Made by a program: the position numbers and the translations under genes. Positions 24,776 to 27,228 of a stretch of DNA of 27,228 nucleotides are shown one piece after another; the first letter of the stretch is position 1; each line of letters begins with the position of its first letter. This stretch comes from Bacteriovoracaceae bacterium (GTDB taxonomy: Bacteria; Bdellovibrionota; UBA1018), in contig CANMSW010000004.1 in NCBI GenBank assembly GCA_947500275.1, positions 1 to 27,228 of the forward strand. The letters run 5' to 3'. The notes under the pieces are model-generated. The model was not told where the DNA came from and did not search any database. It saw only the letters and a list, made by a program, of their open reading frames with translations.

Positions 24776-24854
24776 TCCGGTGGCACTCTTGTTGCTCAAG
24801 GGGCTGCCAACCTCAGTGAAGTGACCCGCTCTTCAGACGCGGGACTCCACCGGA
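24776..24854 (+). promoter_or_regulatory. Structured 5' leader with mutually exclusive pairings
   Basis: TCCGGTGG (24776-24783) pairs perfectly with CCACCGGA (24847-24854), closing a ~63-nt domain that contains CCCGC/GCGGG (24825-24829 with 24839-24843). The same left strand can instead pair as GGTGGCA (24779-24785) with TGCCAACC (24805-24812, one bulged A), capped by CTTG/CAAG. The two folds share bases and exclude each other. It ends ~42 nt before the ATG. It does not match any riboswitch consensus I know. Confidence 0.45.
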
Positions 24855-24896
24855 AAAAACAGCGACCCCGTCCTGATTTAGGAAAGGAAACGCAGC

Positions 24897-25262
24897 ATGA
24901 GTTCGAGTTCAAAGGATCAACACGAAAAACGCACAACCCAGCTCGCAGATTCACAGATTATATCAATTGACGATGCCAGGCTCCGCAAAAGAACCCAGCA
25001 GGATGCCGAACTCCATTATCGTGCGAAAATCTTAGGAATGGAAAAAGTTGAGCTTCTTGAAGAAATGGTCCGCTTTCAGGAAGAACGCTCACATGTAGGT
25101 AGCCTGACCCCCGAAATGATGAAAATGGGACGCCATCTTTTTCAAGCGCTTGAAAACAGTGCGGAGACTCGCGAGCTCCGAGTCCTCGCAGGAAGTTATC
25201 GTCGGCACCTTGAGCTCGAGCTCGACGAACACCGAAAAAAAACTTTGAACCTCCACCATTGA
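24897..25262 (+). CDS. Small helical protein, unknown function
   Basis: This is a 121-residue, very hydrophilic protein with no Cys, signal peptide or membrane segment, so it is probably cytoplasmic. The first ~35 residues are polar and may be disordered (MSSSSKDQHEKRTTQLADSQ). The rest appears almost entirely alpha-helical: RLRKRTQQDAELHYRAKILGMEKVELLEEMVRF, then a break at GSLTPEMMKMGRHLF, then SYRRHLELELDEHRKKTL. This suggests a helical bundle or coiled-coil adaptor. A good ribosome binding site (AAGGA, 8 nt) supports ATG 24897. It stands alone on its strand between a divergent and a convergent gene and has a structured leader, so its expression may be controlled after transcription begins. 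I do not recognise the family. Confidence 0.75.
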   Translation: MSSSSKDQHEKRTTQLADSQIISIDDARLRKRTQQDAELHYRAKILGMEKVELLEEMVRFQEERSHVGSLTPEMMKMGRHLFQALENSAETRELRVLAGSYRRHLELELDEHRKKTLNLHH

Positions 25263-25271
25263 AAGGACTTT

Positions 25272-25307
25272 AACGGGGCCTCACTGCCTAATCGGGAAGG
25301 CCCCGTT
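25272..25307. terminator. Hairpin between convergent genes
   Basis: AACGGGGCCT (25272-25281) pairs with AGGCCCCGTT (25298-25307), 10 bp around a 16-nt loop. The right arm lies inside the last codons of the minus-strand M16 gene and the loop contains its stop. No T-run follows on either strand, so it may act mainly as an mRNA 3'-end stabiliser. Confidence 0.5.
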
Positions 25308-26670
25308 CGATCTCATTCAGAACTTTCTTTCTGAGGGTGGAAGTCAGGGGGCCTTCCAGCACTCCCGCCAAGACCCCTTTTCGAAAAACCTTTCGCGCTT
25401 CTTTTCGAACCGATTGAGCAGTGACTTCATCAATGCGGCCCATCCACTCCGCTTGACTTAAGGGGAGTGGCAATTCCAAAACCAAAGTCTCAGCGAGGCG
25501 CGCAGCCAGATACCTCGGCGTCTCAAACATACTCTGAACTTCTCGCCGCATTCTCCCCTTCACACGGTCCAACTCAGTTCCATCCACGAGAACCTCGGAT
25601 AAAAGGCGAAACTCGGTTAGAACCTCGGAGATGACCTTCAGCAATCCGGGGGGCTCAATCCTAAACTCAAGATCGAAGAAACTCACGTCGGTACAGGAAT
25701 CAAGTGAAAGCGAAACATCATACAAAAGCCCCCTTCGCTCGCAGAGCCGGCGCTGCAACCGCGAAGCAAGCCCATCATCAAGTACTCGCTCCAGCGCGAT
25801 CCGAGAGAGGCGACCCCCGTCCCGATCACCCTTTGCAAGAAAAGTGATCGAAACTTCAATCTGGCTCCCGGCTTGACGCCTAAAATGGAACCGATTCGCA
25901 AGCACCCCTGGAGCTGCGCGCACATTCGGCGCCCCACCCAAACGCGCAAAGCCTAAGTGTTTTACAGGAGCGCGCTTCTGAGCAGAACGAACCGGCAACT
26001 TCATGCTCCAAGAGTACTCGAGGAGCTCAAAAAACCTCTCGGGCTCGACCGCGCCCGCCGCTACCACCACGATACGATCCGCTTGGTAGTGCCTCTCATA
26101 AAAAGACTGCAGCCGCTGCTGATTCACCCGAAGGAGGTCGCGTCGACGCCCTAGAATGGGGTGCGCGAGTGGATGATCCCCGAGTAACGCAAACCGAGTG
26201 AGATTGTCGGAAAGAATCTCTCGACCCCTCTCATCGATCTCCTCCCGGATTTCCTCGAGAACTATACCCTTTTCTTTTTCAATATCACTGAAGCGAGGTC
26301 GCTGAAAGAAGACCGATAGCACTTCCAAAAGGGGGGCTAAGTTCTCGGCGGGCGCCTCGGTACTGTAAATACTAAACTCGCGCGAAGTCCCCCCCTGAAG
26401 CCCATCACCAAGAAACTCGAGCGCGTGATTGAGAGCATGAGTTGTCGGAAATCCCTCACTCCCCCTAAAAAGCATATGTTCTGTGAAGTGAGCGAGACCC
26501 TGCTCGTCTTTTCGCTCGGATCGAGAGCCCGAGGGCAGAGAGGCGGCGACCGAGACAAACGAAGTCCCCTTGGTCGGCGCGGCAACTGCTAGAATGCCGC
26601 AAGAAAGCCTGCGAATTTGTAGTTTTTCAGAAACTCGGGGAGAGGCACCGCCTCGGCTGCGAGCCTTCAT
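25288..26670 (-). CDS. Second M16 family zinc metallopeptidase
   Basis: This 460-residue protein has the same fold as the M16 gene at 6818 but is clearly divergent from it. The zinc motif HFTEH is at 61-65 and the third ligand is Glu140 (GIVLEEIREEI), 76 residues after Glu64, so the metal site is intact. The substrate-binding loop reads CERRGLLYDVSLSL rather than the GLAYTV of the other copy. The N-terminus is basic, without a clear signal peptide. In many bacteria M16 proteins work as pairs of active and inactive chains; here both copies keep the catalytic residues, so they are not an obvious active/inactive pair. GGAGGGGAA lies shortly before ATG 26670. It follows the PhoH-like gene by 39 nt and is probably co-transcribed with it. 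Confidence 0.9.
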   Translation of the reverse strand: MKARSRGGASPRVSEKLQIRRLSCGILAVAAPTKGTSFVSVAASLPSGSRSERKDEQGLAHFTEHMLFRGSEGFPTTHALNHALEFLGDGLQGGTSREFSIYSTEAPAENLAPLLEVLSVFFQRPRFSDIEKEKGIVLEEIREEIDERGREILSDNLTRFALLGDHPLAHPILGRRRDLLRVNQQRLQSFYERHYQADRIVVVAAGAVEPERFFELLEYSWSMKLPVRSAQKRAPVKHLGFARLGGAPNVRAAPGVLANRFHFRRQAGSQIEVSITFLAKGDRDGGRLSRIALERVLDDGLASRLQRRLCERRGLLYDVSLSLDSCTDVSFFDLEFRIEPPGLLKVISEVLTEFRLLSEVLVDGTELDRVKGRMRREVQSMFETPRYLAARLAETLVLELPLPLSQAEWMGRIDEVTAQSVRKEARKVFRKGVLAGVLEGPLTSTLRKKVLNEIERGLPD

Positions 26671-26709
26671 CGATTCCCCTCCCCGGGTTCATTCTTCATC
26701 AGATTCAAA

Positions 26710-27228
26710 TCAGAGTAGATTACTTGCCAATTCAGACAGTTTCGAGCGCTCACCTTTACTCAAGGTGATGTGCGCCGAAATCGACTCATCTTTGAATCGA
26801 TCCACCAAGTAGACCAATCCGTTATTGGCGGAGTCCACATAAGGGTTATCGATCTGGAAGCTGTCCCCTGTGAGTACGATTTTCGTATCGTCTCCGGCAC
26901 GAGTCACAATCGTTTTAATCTCGTGCGGAGTCAGGTTCTGCGACTCATCGACAATCAAATACTGCTGAGGAATAGAACGGCCCCGAATGTAGGTCAAAGG
27001 CTCAATCTGGAGCAGACCTTGATTCATCAGCTCCTGACAGCCCTTGCCAGCTCCTCGACGCCCCTTCCCTGCTCCCGTCGCTCCGAACAAGAAGTCGATA
27101 TTATCGTAAATAGGCTGCATCCATGGATTCAGCTTCTCTTCGATATCGCCAGGCAAGAACCCAATGTCTTTACCCAGAGGAAACACGGGACGAGACACGA
27201 GCAGACGCTGATAAACACTTTCATCAAC
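26710..27228 (-). CDS. PhoH-like (YlaK-type) ATPase, C-terminal part
   Basis: The frame is open through the right edge, so only the last ~172 residues of the protein are in the window. Typical PhoH blocks are visible: VYQRLLVSRPVFPLGKDIGFLPG, EEKLNPWMQPIYDN, a Walker B-like YLIVDESQNLTPHE and the sensor-like TKIVLTGDSFQIDNPY. These closely resemble the long PhoH proteins (YlaK/PhoH2 type), which fuse an N-terminal PIN nuclease domain to the PhoH helicase-like ATPase; the PIN domain would lie outside this window. Between the PWMQPIYDN block and the Walker B region is a Gly/Arg-rich GATGAGKGRRGAGKG insertion. It reads into the M16 gene downstream, and the two are likely an operon. Confidence 0.9.
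   Translation of the reverse strand, partial: VDESVYQRLLVSRPVFPLGKDIGFLPGDIEEKLNPWMQPIYDNIDFLFGATGAGKGRRGAGKGCQELMNQGLLQIEPLTYIRGRSIPQQYLIVDESQNLTPHEIKTIVTRAGDDTKIVLTGDSFQIDNPYVDSANNGLVYLVDRFKDESISAHITLSKGERSKLSELASNLL

Larger units (their letters stand above)
24568..24896. other. Divergent intergenic region, C-rich with structured leader
   Basis: This ~330-bp gap separates divergent genes. Near 24605-24640 AT-rich DNA (TATTAT on the minus strand) may hold the promoter of the minus-strand gene. Bases 24640-24770 of the plus strand are C-rich, with a CCCCCT/AGGGGG hairpin (24733-24738 with 24745-24750). The structured leader at 24776-24854 is listed separately. Confidence 0.5.

Noticed and set aside
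24776..24854. tRNA-like element (79 nt with closing helix)
   Set aside because: No T-loop consensus, no anticodon arm of correct size and no cloverleaf; only the closing helix resembles an acceptor stem.
1..27228. Mobile elements, CRISPR, phage, rRNA/tRNA genes
   Set aside because: No transposase or integrase motifs, no regularly spaced repeats and no tRNA or rRNA signatures were found on reading both strands.

Overview
The window looks like chromosomal DNA of a Gram-negative bacterium with a moderately GC-rich genome. It has housekeeping genes (maeB, ridA, rpsO, pnp, tmk, holB), an RpoH-type sigma factor, several exported proteins with beta-barrel character, a di-heme peroxidase-type cytochrome and MlaF/MlaE-type lipid transporter genes. 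Two M16 metallopeptidases and the other lineage-specific-looking exported proteins suggest a Bdellovibrionota or former deltaproteobacterial genome. That placement is inference from gene content only. I see no rRNA, tRNA, CRISPR array, insertion sequence or phage module.

Layout. 1-541 is the 3' end of a caspase/gingipain-like gene. 3959-563 (minus) is a compact operon: malic enzyme maeB, ridA (8-nt overlap) and a YdcF-like membrane protein. 4048-5346 is an exported barrel-like protein, followed by about 600 bp of noncoding, GC-rich, repeat-containing DNA. 5973-6731 is a secreted, C-terminally membrane-anchored protein of unknown function. 8143-6818 (minus) is a first M16 peptidase, divergent from an RpoH-like sigma factor gene (8203-9420). 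rpsO ends at a strong terminator, and pnp lies behind a structured leader of its own. 12922-16431 holds two exported barrel-like proteins and a di-heme cytochrome c peroxidase-like protein. 16621-22680 is a long plus-strand gene run: a single-pass membrane protein, tmk, holB, two MlaF-type ATPases and two MlaE-type permeases, ending in an 18-bp perfect hairpin. 24567-22771 (minus) is a large exported protein of unknown family. 24897-25262 is a small helical protein behind a structured leader. 27228-25288 (minus) is the end of a PhoH-like gene followed by a second M16 peptidase.

The most interesting object is the ABC transporter at 19531-22680. It encodes two different ATPases and two different MlaE-like permeases with no MCE (MlaD) gene beside them. 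ATPase A has a normal signature (ISGGMQ) but an Asn in place of the switch His. ATPase B has the His but a broken signature (ISYGMQ). In a head-to-tail A/B heterodimer both defects fall in the same nucleotide site and leave the other canonical. This is the arrangement known from asymmetric heterodimeric ABC exporters, here in an MlaF-type lipid transporter. Translational coupling (ATGA overlap) ties this transporter to holB.

Further points of note are the pnp leader, with a 15-pair hairpin like an RNase III target and a second hairpin next to the ribosome binding site; the mutually exclusive pairings in the leader of the 24897 gene; and the interleaved inverted repeats at 5583-5670.
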